Part shown: positions 13,081 through 27,100 of the stretch, in pieces | Position numbering within the stretch: the stretch's first letter is position 1 | Layout: every line of letters starts with the position of its first letter | Assembly: GCA_004794785.1 (NCBI GenBank) | Contig: SJOL01006711.1 | Coordinates: 388,635 to 452,634, forward strand | Direction of reading: 5' to 3' | Length of the DNA stretch: 64,000 nucleotides | Source: Opisthorchis felineus | Lineage: Eukaryota; Platyhelminthes; Trematoda; Opisthorchiida; Opisthorchiidae | The notes under the pieces: model-generated | What the model was told of the DNA's origin: nothing | The model's input: the letters and a program-made list of their open reading frames with translations, nothing else | Database searches by the model: none | Position numbers and translations under genes: made by a program

Positions 13081-16000
13081 GTATAATGTACATTTTTGCT
13101 GTTTTCATGAGCGCTTTATGTAACAAATTTGACCCTGAGTTTGGATACTGTACATGGCGATGACTTTTCGCGTAAACTAGATTCAAGTGGTCTGCAACCC
13201 TGGACACATTGATACATTTCATCCACTTATAAGAGATGACTTGAGATGGGAGTAGAGCTCCTCACAACACATGGAATTCTCATTACAGAAGACACCGCCT
13301 TCTAGGAACGGCCCAACCAGCGACTACAACAGTCCATTGCATCAGATTAAGTTCCTTTGGAAGGTTCGTCCGACGTTAAATGGATTTTCTTATTTAGAAA
13401 ATTTCACGCTAAGTGGCCCTAGTATTTGTCAAATTTCACACATCTGAGGAACGTTTACAGTGATCAAATTTGATGCGTGTTTTTTTCGAATTCAGGGTGC
13501 GCTACTCTAAGTCTCTCCATCGAATTTTATATTTATACATTCATTCGCCTATTTATTTGTCTACATATCTCAATATGAATTTTTGAAAACTTGTCATCCT
13601 TCATGGTTTTCTCGAATGGGTCTTGGGTGCAAAGTTTCACAGATTCCTTTAAGATGCTCCTAGTTGCATCAGTGGTCACATGTAGACCATCGTTATATTG
13701 AACAGTGAGTTGATGCTCCTAAGTAAGCTGTATTTGAATTCGACAAACAGCTGTTTCTCGTGAAATGAAAACGGAATCCAGAGATTTACATGGCTTGATG
13801 ATCCTCTCCGTCAAGAATGGTTGTTTTTAATACTAGATTAGACAGCTTACTAAATATAAAGTCACGAATACTGAAGTATTCGACTGTGGGTGGATAAAAT
13901 TTTCGGCATCGAAGTGATAACTGATAACTTAAGTAGTTCTGCGTGTGAAGGAAGAGGGACTTCGGGGATCGTCCCACTTGGTATCAATGGAAATATGCGA
14001 TTATGTTTTACCGTTTCCGTCATAGGTATAGTTTTGTGCAGATCATGTATGATCCCGGAACAACAGGAAACACATTTTACTGCATTCACCATTATTTATA
14101 CGAAATGTACTTCAGCTTATGCAATCGTCATAGATTTAACTTGTGTTCTGCAATAGATAACAGTGTAAATGGCACGTCCTGCCTGTATGCAATGATGCAG
14201 ACACCACATCAGAATGAAAGGAAGACCAGGGCGCAACAGATGTTGGAAACTGACATATCAGCATAGCACCGGAAGTCTTCGGAAGGAAGAAGTTACTAAG
14301 CATAAAAAACGCAAATTCCGACCACAGGTTCACACAACTCGAAAAGCGCCAATTAGATTCGCAGGAATTTGCACTCCAATTAGCCAGCCACAGTAAAGGA
14401 TGTTAAATAATCTTTGAAAACTATATAAACCCAACCCGGAAAGGAGAAAATGCTCACCCAACCGAGCGCCGGCGATGCCCTCAAGAGTGGTCACGAAGTG
14501 CTTGCAGACCGTTTCCAAACCCAGGAAGCAGGTTAACAACCACCTAATCAGCTTCCAACTATCTGAAGTGCACAGAAAACCGTGTTCACTGTGCGTAAAA
14601 TATTTTGATATCCTTGGTCATGTGTTTCGAAATACGAACACAAACGTGCAAGTGATCCGTCTTGCAACGATAGGTTCAGCTGAAATTCTGCTGAGTACCC
14701 AGGTAATACCAAATTAGACTGTAAGCGAATGCATTTTGTCGGGTACCTGCATTTTTTTGTTTAAGTAGACTAAAAGGCTGACAGAGATCAGGGAGCTGCG
14801 CTTACCTGATGAGACACATGACGGTCAGAAATAGTCGTGGGCTGTTGAAGAATTTTCCGACAGCAGTGTGAGTAGCGTCAAGTTGACCCTGGGGAATTTC
14901 AGACTGGATTTGCCGCTTCTAAATTCTTGTACCTGAAAGAAGTGCTAAACTGCTGCCAGAGCTAAACTTTCTGTATTGGGTAAAATAACTTAGATAGAAG
15001 TATTACCATACTCCATGGTATTGGTTCGACATTTACGTACTGCATTGCGTCACTAAGATTCAGTCGGCAAAGGACTCTGAACCACATTAAAATAAGGTTT
15101 GAAAGTCAAACAGTTAACTGACTTGCTCAGCATGTCTCATATTAAGATCACCTTGGCAAACCAACTTGCTATGTTCGTGCGACTCGAAATTGGTTTCCTT
15201 TGAGATCAACCCCAAAGTTGTTGAAACTGATTCCGTCCAGTTCACACCATTTCGTCAGTAGATGTTCCATCCTGCACGCACTTCATATCTACCGCCTAAA
15301 AAAATTGTAAAATGTTTGAAGAATAGATCAAAAAGTCCGAATCTCACTCACACAATTGAACATGCATTTCTGTAACACCAGCCGAGTTCAGGACATACGT
15401 GCGTAGTTTGCTGCTGCTATTCATAAACGCTATGTTATTTGCTTATATGAAAACTTTCATGCTTGATGGGTTACAATTTCGGTGTAACAAGCTCATCAGG
15501 GTGCACTTTCACACACGTGATCGGCCAATATCAAGAGAATGCAGAACTCCATGGTGCGTTATTCGAATTTTCGACCGGCAAACAATGATGCGGCAAAATT
15601 AAGTATCGTCAATGGACCGTCTCGTCTAACCTTAAAGTACACCCACCGAAACTACTGTCCAACTGTGTAAGCTTCTGTCATGCATTGAAACATACTCTGA
15701 TATAGTCAAGTTCGGGCGGCGCCATTTCACATGTACTAAGGCGTATTATGAGTTTCCAACTGCAGCCTAATTTAGATAGATCAGATCGGTTCGACAGGCC
15801 CCATAAATGATTTACACTGTAGATAATGTAGATATGGGAATGTTTCGGATTTTGGATGAACGTATGGGAACCTGTACTTGCAACTGTCATGCTTAACTAA
15901 TGGGGGATTTGATCGATCTCCATGCTTGTTCCTGGTAGCAGGTGTTATGCTCACTCAACTCTTAGGGTGTTTACAACAAAAAATGGCTTGATGTATATTA

Positions 16001-17952
16001 TTTGAGCGGGTGAATTTCGCAACTAAAAAGTTGAGTGTCCCATCTCTCCTCCTGTCCGCTTTCTGACCTGTGAAGTTCTCAATTTCGAAAACAGTAAGAA
16101 TATTCGGCAAAGGTCGCTATTAAGATCACCAGTAGGCGTCTTTTGGTGCTACAAGGTCAGTTACTATGTAAATCTGTCAGTTTACCATTGCGCTGGACGT
16201 TCATTTTCATCCACTTCTCCTAGATCTTGTTTGTAAAGACATAGCCTCATTATTGAGTATTTTAGGATTTGAAAGCATTTTTCGTTGGCAATCCAGTGCC
16301 CATACTAAATTCATAATGAATCATTGTGCAAAAAGTGGATCAGTTCTAGTCACTGAATCACGATATTGGTATTTATTACGGTTGTGTCCCGGTAAATTTC
16401 TGTTCATGCTATGTTCGGGTAGCAGAGTTTTGCATTCTAACCCCTTGGCATTCAGGTTAGTGAATTGCTGCCGAATGTCTTAATCTGGCCCCAATCTTGC
16501 CCGTCAAGTATTCTTGATTTGGCAAGGTTTCTTTTCTATGCCTCAACGGGTGGCCTGCTATCCTGTGCAACAAAGGTGTCATAAAACTTACTGAGCGGTA
16601 AACAGCGGGGCCCTATTCACGGTTGTGGTGTGTGACGCGCCTTACATTTATGTGTAGACCCAGCGGGGAAGTCGGTTCCGGATTGAGCTACTTGGCGATG
16701 GTCGGTCCTAGTGCATGATGCTCGTCAACAAACCCCCAGCCACTCATTTTGTGCCACCTGTCCCTAAGCAGCTCTCAGTTAGGCCAGCATAGTGCCTTAC
16801 GATTATCAGCAGTACAGCACTAAGATTAGGCCGAGAAATCTGAAAACACGCGAGAAGAAACAATATGATTATTCTAAGGAGCCTTATTCAAGGAACCTTT
16901 CAAAGATGTCTAACTCCACCACACCCGAAGTATTAAATCCAGAACCAGTAACTATTGTAAATTATTTGTCCCATGAAACTGTTTCAGCTATGATGGAAAA
17001 TTTTGGCCTTCCATTTCTATATCCACTGTGAAAACGCCTGTATCCAAAATAATTTCTTAAACTGCCAACTCCATGTCTGGCGGAAGATTCCCAGGAACAT
17101 ACTGATGCGAGCATTGAAAAAAGGGACAGAAGCCACTCGACTACTGGTTTCCAATGAAATTCCCTTTTTCCTGCCTATTTGTCTACCTCACTCATTTGTT
17201 GCTCATTTATGAAACGGTACCGTAATGGAGAATGCTATTAGTTGAGCTTGCATGAACAAACGTTGGTTTGCTCAACGAGCTGAGAAATTCTAGACGGCAA
17301 AATTATGCAATCGCCTTCGTGCTGCGTGACGAAACAAATTGCTCCGATACGCAAGGCGACACAGTTGTGGTGTCAGCTCAACTAACGGCGAAACTCTGTA
17401 AACAGACCAGCCTAATTTCGTGGAACATGGGACAAGTTAGTCGCCAGTTTTGCATCAGCTGTTGCATTCTTGCGGGCCACAATACATTCAGAATGCAATA
17501 AATCACAACCAATATCGTCAAATGGGAAAGGTCTGCTGGTAGAATCTTTATTCCATATTCCAGCGCAGTACACTCCATTGCGCACAATTTCTAGGCTACT
17601 AAATTCGTGCTGGCCAAATAGGACTCTAGCAAGCAGCTCCACTTGTATTATTTTACCATATTATGCATTTCAGCATGGTGTGCCTCTATCTGAATTTCGC
17701 AATCTGTAACTGTAATGTGAGGTAACACTATACTTATGCCGATGATAAAGCAACAACATTGCATTCAACATTAAATCTTCCAAATTTCTGAGCACATTCT
17801 AAGAATACCTTCGGTGTCATGGATTTTTAACCGCCGCTGAGTGTTTACCCACAATTTCCTCTACAGTTAACATCTAATCCAACAATTCGCCTTGACTTGT
17901 GACTCCTTATCCTTTTTCAAATTCGAGTAATTTGTTCGGTACTAGCTGTCAC
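13081..17952. other. No recognisable gene
   Basis: AT-rich, short frames only. A small GC-richer islet at about 16590-16760 resembles no family I can name. Confidence 0.5.
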
Positions 17953-18101
17953 CTTCAGACAGTGCAATCCAACGCCTTCTATTAACGCTTGAATAAAAGT
18001 CCACTTTTCCGAAACCCCCTTTCGAACTTTGCAATTCATCACCAACAGTTGAGAACGTCTGAGCAACTGCTCTTGATATATTGTTCTCATTTCTCAAGGC
18101 A
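17953..18101 (-). CDS. Candidate internal exon, unknown product
   Basis: A 149-nt minus-strand block lies between acceptor cttctctttag and donor gaag|gtgaca. The frame reads AVAQTFSTVGDELQSSKGGF followed by GKVDFYSSVNRRRWIALSEG. Composition is protein-like, but no adjacent exon or family is recognised. Confidence 0.15.
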
Positions 18102-21100
18102 CTAAAGAGAAGTACCTTGTGCAAGTATTCGACTGGTGTTTAGGGCATGCATGGAAGTAAGTCGGAAAGATCCATAATTAATAACCAAAAAGCGGACTTC
18201 AAATATCATGCTTTCTTTCTGGTCGCCAGGGACAAATCGCCACCAGAACAAAATGTATTCAGATGAAATGGGTTTCACACACCGCTCGACAATCAAATGG
18301 GAGCAGGTTTGTCAACGACGGTTTCCGAAATCCTCGTTTCAGTCATCAAACAAAGAAAGATTGCAAACACGCCTTCGTCCAAAAACTTGGTACAGAATGG
18401 GAAAACCGTTTTCTTTGGTCACAACTGACACACCTACTGTCCAATCGCTGAGTTTCTAGTCTGGCCTATTTTCAGGTTATTTCTCAATTTTCTTGTAGAA
18501 CTGACGCCAAAGCGGTCTGTGGTGGATATTTTTAAAAACTGTTCATTCGATGTTTATTTCCGAACGTGATGTAAAACTCGGAAATAAATGGGCATTCCGT
18601 GAACAAACCGGTGAGTAATGCAGTTTGTGTTATAATTTGCTCCTCTCTCAATTCAGTATCCTATTATTCTCTAACAGGCATTGGATAGACCAAATTCTTT
18701 ACCTTGGTATTTCCCGAAAATGTTTTATATCTTTCAAACAATGCGCCTTATTAAGCTACAGCTCTCCGGGCCTACTTAAGTATCAGTCACCGACCTCCCA
18801 CCGAGATTCTCTGCAGGTTTATTTGGGCCCATAATTGAACCAAGCAAAATTAGCATTTGTAATTGCCATTTGGGTGCTGCAAACTACAATCAAATCAGCA
18901 CTACGATATTGACTGAAGTTAACTGTTACCCTAACTGTCATTTTTTCTCAGCTCACCTGCCACATAACATTTAGTTGACCTTGGCTTCGGCCCTACGCAG
19001 CATGGTGTAAACTCATGTGACTTCACATAGGGGAAAACAGTGCAGTAACTCTAATCCATTTCAGTGCAGTTTCCGTTATTTATTGATCGAGTCGTCAGTT
19101 TTGAGATTTGTGTCATATTAAGATCAGAGATAGTCCACAGGAACATATAAATCCCATACAGAAAGATGTTAGCTTTTGAGCTCCTGCAAATGATCGTGAA
19201 AACAGCTAGAAATTGAACTAGTTGTCCCAGAGGTGACAGAAGAGGTGACTAGAGGTGACTAGAGGTGACTAGAAGAAACCATCACTATGAACATCTAGAA
19301 GCGCTTCCGAAAATTAAGACTCCCTGGTCAATTAATCTTTGTTTCGAAACAGGCGCATTTCAATTGTGTGGATATTCTGTTACTAAAAATTCATCCCTTT
19401 TTCCCCTGATTCATCCATCGTGGCCAAACCTGTTAGTCCACTTCCCAAAGGTGTTCAGCGAAACTTCCACAATTCACTCGTCGATTTCGTTCCGATTTTC
19501 GAAGTTACTGCATTAGTGTACACCTCAGAAACTGAGCAAATTTACTGGCGAACAAGTACTACTTGGTAGAATTTGGCAGTCTTGCCTTTCATACAAGGGA
19601 CATGGCCATGACACGGCTCACTTCCGGCCATTTTCGTGAGTATACTTTGCGTTGATACCCGGAATTATCACACAGTATGACTCGAAATACGGTCCAAGAA
19701 AACAAATGCATGTCTGCGACATTTCACCAGGTGTCGAAAATAGGTGGTTGGAAAATGAGTTAAAGTATACAGTCTTTCAAACAAATGCGAGGATACCGAA
19801 AAGTTCAGTCACAAGAACGATTCTGGCATTGAGATGTATCAGGTGGGCGTAGCTGGATCGGACAATTAATCTTTTTCAGCTGTCCGTCGATCACTTTGCG
19901 CAACTGACGAATTCCAATTAGGCGTGGAGCTTGATTCTAAAAGGACAACTACTAGACCACAGGTAACTGGTCCAATAAATGTTAGAATAGAACAGTCGGT
20001 GGTTCGAATCATGTTTCAATCTTCAGTGCATTCAAATTATCCATAGGGAGTCAGTCGTATATGTATGTATGCCATTCATCGCTAGTCTAGCCTCCGTATC
20101 GACTGCCCTTCGCTGAATATATAAGCTTACAGAGATCTCTTATTGGCGGGTCAATCAACGTCTTTATATGACTCTTCAGGAAAGTATCCGATTAGCCTAA
20201 CTTAAGGGCGCCTGTGGAACCAAAATTGCGAGATCCTATTCATAAGATTATGTGAATCAGTGTTATCCAAGCATTTATGTGTACGTGTGCAACGAACGCT
20301 ACCGGAATATGTACGGTAGGCTGTTTTTATAGTCTGGTCAACAGCGGCAGCCTCGACCGAATAGCAGATATGAACTTCGTTGCAATGAGTGTGGCAGTAC
20401 AAACAGAACTTCAGATGTTCTGAAGTTGCCTCTGAAGTTTGTAAAAGCTCAGGAAACTGACCACCTCAACTCTCAAATTGGGCTTCTTCCTCAAGCCGAC
20501 TACTGTGGAAGTTAGGGGAGCAAAATCGTCGCCTAGCGACAGTGACTCCAAAAATGTAGTACTCAAAAATTCACGAAGCAAACATATGCAACTGCCTCTG
20601 TTTTTGTTTGAGAAGTTCTTGCATGTTTTTGTGGAATTCAGCCAGTCAATAATTTTTCCGTCAATCGTGAAGCAGAGCATAATAAATTCGTTTTCCGATA
20701 GTATGTTGGTGGGCTTACTTAGTTTTGAATTCACCATTGCTTCCCGGAAAGTTGTGACATTTGTTCAAGCAGGGTTGCAGGTTGCTGTGTTTGCTTAAAT
20801 AAATCAATTTGTGCGCAGATTTCCTAAAAGAGCTGTAAAACCTGATTCGTATTGCGAAACTGGTTGTAAAAACGAAGCGTTTCCCGGACTTTTGCTAAAT
20901 TTACTTTATAGTTCAAACACTTCTGAAGCTTCTTTGCCGCAGCTGGTTTATTAAGTAGTTTCAGGGGAATGTAACAACGCAGGTAGCGCACAAAGGTTAC
21001 TTTTTATGATCGCAGTCATTACAATTTGTGATCAACTGTGAAAGTGAGCTACCCGTCAGTGGTACTGGAAAGAGTTTGGCAAGTACTAATGTGTACGTAG

Positions 21101-24100
21101 GTTATTGTCATTCGTTTGACGCCCCACCTCTACCTTTTCCCTCTCTTTTCCTTTTCAGGGTCAACTTTTACGGTTCGGTTTTCGATCCAAATACTAGCTG
21201 ACATATTTCAACACCTATTACATACCAGATTTCGACCCTATGTTCTCTGAGGGACCGGATTAACCGATATTTCCATTGTTTAACTCTTGACTGTAGTTTG
21301 TCCACGGTGGAATCCATAGATTGAATATCTGGTTAATGCGTTATATCGTTAGTTATTTTTGACACCTTAATAAAGTTTAGCGTTTTCACGCTATTTGTGT
21401 CTATAAGATGAAACCAATTTGGACAAGTCCAGCAGATCTCTTATCAAACTATTGAAATGGGAATGAATAGTCAATGGATTGTAATCTACTCCGGACTGAT
21501 AGATAGTCCACGAGTATACGCACGGAATATTCAATACAACGTACTAGGTCTTTATTGTTACAGTAAGTGCAATTAGTCGCGGTACTATCCTCATGGTTAT
21601 TTTACCGAGAGAACTGGCCGTTTTAGGATACCCACAACATATTCAATATGTATACGATCGGACAAATTGTGTGTTCTGTGTAACGTTTAGTCGGGGTGAC
21701 TATTGGCAAAACAACATTGAGAGTAAAGGGCTTTACAAGTCAACGTTTCATCATAAATTACCCTGGTTAGGGGCGAAATAATTCACATCAGCCCTGTTCC
21801 GCCCATGCTTTGCGATTCCGATTATTTTGTTCTTGACGAAGGCCGGACACTTCGGTCTAAAAGTTTAGTTACGAAACAACTCTACACTTAAAGTTGTTTT
21901 TCAATCGATAATCAACCAAATCGATCGCTTTTTTAGACTCCGTTACGCGTTCTAGCGAACAATACTCCCCTCCCCAAAGTTGTTGTTTGCGCTTCCTTGA
22001 AGTACGAGCTAACGGTGCACTAGGAACCAATATTGCTTTGTTACGATCCCTGTTTCCCATAGCTCTGTAAGTCTATTAGTGGCATAGCCAGTATGTTGAC
22101 TGCGCGTCCGAAATTTATTTTCACCCCAACAGCCTTCAACCCACTCACAACTCTTAGTCGAAAACTCGATGCACTCTGATACATAAATATCCGCTGCTAT
22201 TTGAAAGAACTGTTTATGATTTCGGATCCAAAACCGGGCATCCGGTAACCGGAAGTTAAATTCCGTTAAAGCAGGCAATTTGTCATCATTTGCTGTCTGT
22301 AAACTCACCATACGTAGCACTACACATGCCTTAATGTCCACTTTACCGAGAAATAACTTGCATTATTTACTAGAACATTTAACGTACATCTACTTTCTGA
22401 TAAAATTGGACGTTTGCAAGCAAGAAGGAAGCTCGCACTAAACACGGAACGAACTATGCTTGCAACGAAGTCTAATATATATGCGCATTTTTATGGCTTG
22501 AGTAGCTCTTGAAACCCTTGAATTCTAGAGATTCATCTAAAGCCGATACCCAGAATAGGTAACTTGATTACTACAGCCAGATTTGTCATCTGTTTGAAAA
22601 TGCCCCCGGTTTTTTCACCATCTTTCGGGTGACTTAGTGATCACGTAGATAAGCGTGTATCTTAATACGTTTCTGCTTCTGAAACAACAAACTACCGGTC
22701 ATCGAATGGCGGATGATTGTCCAGGTTAGCAACATATATAGGAGGCTGAGCCCGGACGCGCAAAACAATAATCCACGATCTTACACTGTCAGTTATTTTG
22801 ACTTGCCTATGATTATCACTTCTTAACTTCACCTGACCAAAATCTATCCTCATTTCCTTGGACAACTGAAATATAATAAAAGGGCTTTGGAACAACACAG
22901 AACATTTAGTTACCGTGTCTACTCGCTAATTTGAAAATAATGCATAAAAGGTTGCATTCTCAATCTGTATGCTCCAGATTCCTCCAAAAACCCATTGTTG
23001 TTCTGAAATTGGCTCCTCACACTTTGCAACGTGGATTTTCAAATTTGCAGCGGATACCGTTGGTTGTGATCCATGATCTTGCTTGATAGTTTTGTTCCTC
23101 TGATGAGGAAATTCAGCTCTGTCGTTTGAGATATAGTTTATATTTCCGGATAAGTGGTGCAAAGAGAGAACATCCAGGAAAGTTTACCGTATCACCTGTG
23201 AACAACTGGACAATTCCTGGAGTAAGCCAAATTCTCAGGTAACAATATACTTCTTTGTCCACTGATGCCCTTTACTTCATGGCAGCTTTAAAATCAAACC
23301 GATTCTACTCAGGTATTTTGCAACGTAGCAAAAACATTCAGCAGCATGGAAGAAAGCTGCAAAACATAATCTTTTGAAAGGATCCTTATCCAGTCTGACG
23401 TAGTAAGGAAGGCTCCTCCACTTTTGGAATGCTTTTCTATCTGCTGTAGCTTCTAAACAGGTGAATGTTCCGAAGTTGATAAAGCATCAGGGCTAAAAGA
23501 AACTTGGCTCGGGTAAAATGTGTTGGTGAATCTACAGCAATAGAGGATTACGACTTTTGTAACAATAGTTTTGGGGAAACTCTGTATCAATGGAAGTGGT
23601 GATTGCGCACGGGTTAAATCGAAAGTACTGTCAAATAAAAAAATTCGGGTTTCATACCATGCTGCTGGAAATCTAATGCGTTGAGTAAATATAACTCAGT
23701 TCCACTGAGAATTTTTTAAAACAGTCCATCATTGAAGTAAGTATGTATGCTAATTCCTCTTTCCATGCAATGACTTAACACTTGGATCAAAGCGGGTAGC
23801 CTACATTTAATATTCATTTAGAGGACAGAATTTGGTCGACATTGAAGCGGAATTTAAGTGCCAACCTGGTTAATATTTGTTAATGACGCCAACGCGTTCC
23901 CAGTGTGCTACCCGGGCCACTGAAATCGTGATTTCCTCATAAATGCGAAACTCGTCTACGCTAAATCATGCAAAGGAGTTCTCCCATTATCACTACTGAC
24001 GTACGTGCTGCACACCTCACTGAATATTTCAGCTTCTGTTAAATACTCAGTCACTTTCTTGAAATTACCTACAACAACAAAAAACACTGATACAAAAGAA

Positions 24101-27100
24101 TGGGTCAGTCAACTGCAAACCTTGGTTCAATTCTGAAAAAGTTTAACCGACAGGCTTTCTGTTCTTTAATCATCTAACCAAAACGAACATGTTGGTTAAA
24201 CTACTAGATCTTATATTCTGTTTCTCGCGCATTTTTAGTAAAATGATCTAATGGTTTCACCGTTAGAGCCGTACCAAAAGTGAAATAAGCTAATTTGATG
24301 AAATTGATGCTATCACCAGGACGACCAAAGAAGGGTGGCATTATGTGTGGCTTACACCCTAGTAATAGTAATGCATTCGATCCTGAAGAAAATTCTCGAA
24401 TCTAGACAAACCCAATCATGAATTCGAAGGTCCCACAGGTCTATCAACACTGGAGGTTCCTGTAATACACACAGATGGCGTTCAACTAAGCTTTCTTTCA
24501 CCATTATATGTGATCATCTCAGCGTTTTAGTTATGTCGATTTACTATTCAGCTGAAGGATAAAATATACGGTTTCTGGATAACATCCATGCATCATAAAA
24601 GAAGTTTGAAAAATGAACTAATAATTTACTACATTCTTGTTTCTTATCGTTTCAGGAAGTAAATGCCATCGTAATTAATTTATGATGGGTTCATTGAAGG
24701 TTTATCAGTTGAATCAACGTAACTCGTGTTCTACTCTCGATTCCGCCAAGATATGTTGCTCCAGTAGTGATTATACTGTTATGTATCACTACGTTTACTA
24801 ATTAACTACAAATTATGATAACGTCACTCAAGGCGTGTTGTTTCAGCCTTGTGCTGTCGTTGGTGCTCAGCAAAGCCTAGTAAGTTTGGCTGCGTTTTTT
24901 ACTAGTTTTCTCTAATTTTGGTTTATTTGCACTTCCCTATTTGCATTTATTGCACATATACTTTAGGGCTGTTTACACGGCGGGCTGAAATCCCTTTAGG
25001 ATTTCCTCTGATACTATGAACTACATATACCAGTGCGCATGAAATGATGGCACCTGTACTAATTTGTAATTGCTCTACAGAGGTAGCAATGATTCCGACT
25101 GGTGTATCCAGGCACAGTCCGGAATGAGCTTCTTTTCAATTAAAGACGAAGAACCAGATCGGTACACAAGCTATGAGAATTATCTAAAAACGTGGTCAAC
25201 CTCTACTTTATAGAAAACGAGTAGACCAATTCCGTGAATACACAAGGTGACTTGTAAAACACATCTATGCATAATTCTCTTGGGAGCGAGTAGGACACGT
25301 CAGATTTTGCTCCATTACCCTGAAAATGCATGTTCGACGGTCGAACCTAAAAGCTCTAATTTGACACCGTATTTGGACAGACGGGTGCATTTTCTACTTG
25401 TCCCGACCAGACCTATTGTTTGTTTGCTTTTCTGACCAAAATCCAAGAACATTCGTCTCATTTGTTGACAGAAGGCGTGGTCACACTAGGTTTGGTATAG
25501 TTAGAAAACGCCTCTGGCTAACATCATCTGGCGGATTACTTTCATGTTGCGTTTCAAAAGAGAATACTTTTTACATCGAAATGGGTTAAAGAAGTCTGAA
25601 AAACTCCCACTGGTTTACTTCTTCTGCAGCAATTCTTCGTTTGGTACTACGAAGAAAAACTGCTGTAGATAGGCAACATCATTTTTATGGTCTTGACAAT
25701 CAGACTGTTCAACCTTCACAGGTTTCTCCCGCAACACTAGGAGTGTGACTGCACCATACATCAAATGTTACTGCCTACATACACGGAAACCGTCAAGCCG
25801 TCCCGGTTGCCTGTGTACAGTACAAATAGCAGTTCATCACGCAACTTTTGCCTGATACCCAGACAGTTGAGAAAAATATCTTTCTCCAATCATCCTTTCA
25901 CTTTAAGCCTATCTGAAGTGAAACCAGTGAAAGACTTTTATTCGCAGCTTTTTACCAGCCATCTGCAATAAGAAATGTCAAGCTTGATTATTTGCCTCAA
26001 AATTATGAATTCCTTTTTTGGTTGTAAGATGAGATAAAATGAACAACGGAATGCGGACCGAGATCGAATCGGCCATTGATTACTTTTGAAGAAGAGGTGG
26101 AAATAAAAATCCACTTCTATTGCTTGTTGACCCCAAACTTTTGAGTGTAAGTTGCTTACTGTAGACGATGACGAAAACGGAAGCATAATTTTAGCCAAAA
26201 AGTTAACCGAGTCTCCACTGCAACCGTCCAGGTGAAGCTCAATTATTTTCCAGATGAAACTTTTTTTTACAGAAGCTACTAAATCAAAGTTGTTTTACTT
26301 GTGCACCCGCTGGCGGCGACAGTGCTTGCATGAACTAATCATCTCGTAAAACGTACGACTTATGATCATGTATGCGTCTAAAGTGGACGAGTAGATTTTT
26401 CACGTTTATTCCGCTTTTCGTGAACTGCATATAAACATTTAGTCCCATGCATCATACACAACAGTGAATAACCAGCCCATTCATTTCACAATAAGTAACA
26501 GACCGGCTTTTTCTGCGATTTAAACCCTGAACTCCTGCAAGAGCGACTACTATCAAGTGCTTCGTTCGTCACTCATCTAAGAAGCACCCTCCCTCCAGTT
26601 CATTTTGATACTAAGCTAACATCTTCGACCGCTGAAACAGTGACAGTGACTTTTGCGCTCCAGATTGATGGCTGCTATACGTCCGTGACTGAAAGTAACT
26701 TAGTACTCTTCCAAGGAAATGGCAGAACCATGGTTGGTTGCGTTACTTTGATTTGAAGTGACATCCGGTGGGATTCAAAATGCGGTTTTGGAAAGTTATA
26801 AGACTGAAGGGTAATGTCGTCGGATTGACTGCTCCACAGAACATAAATAAACATAAATACACATAAATGACTTTTTCGGGGTAGGATCAATCGTCAGATG
26901 AAGCCAGCTGTTATTAGGAAACATTAGTATAACAGTCCTTCCCGACTAGGTATGCTCCCGCGAAACCACAGATAGTGATATTTGTCGAGGTAACTTTCTG
27001 CTCGTTTCGGTTTTTTTAATTGGCGAATCTGCACCTGAAAAGCTTGAAGCTGAAACTAACTCAACAGTACCCCAATAAGGAAGGACACAATTCATGAAGT

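Noticed and set aside
14806..14840. CTGATGA followed by a GAC...GTC stem and GAAA, a possible hammerhead ribozyme
   Set aside because: An extra base precedes GAAA and no stem III with a UH cleavage site forms in the flanks.
19229..19273. CRISPR-like short repeat array
   Set aside because: Units are 10 bp without spacers and the DNA is eukaryotic; this is a simple tandem repeat.
19985..20000. ggttcgaatc box B match, possible tRNA or SINE
   Set aside because: No box A or cloverleaf could be drawn upstream.
20411..20798. Overlapping open frames of about 107 codons on both strands
   Set aside because: No motifs on either strand and length within chance expectation.
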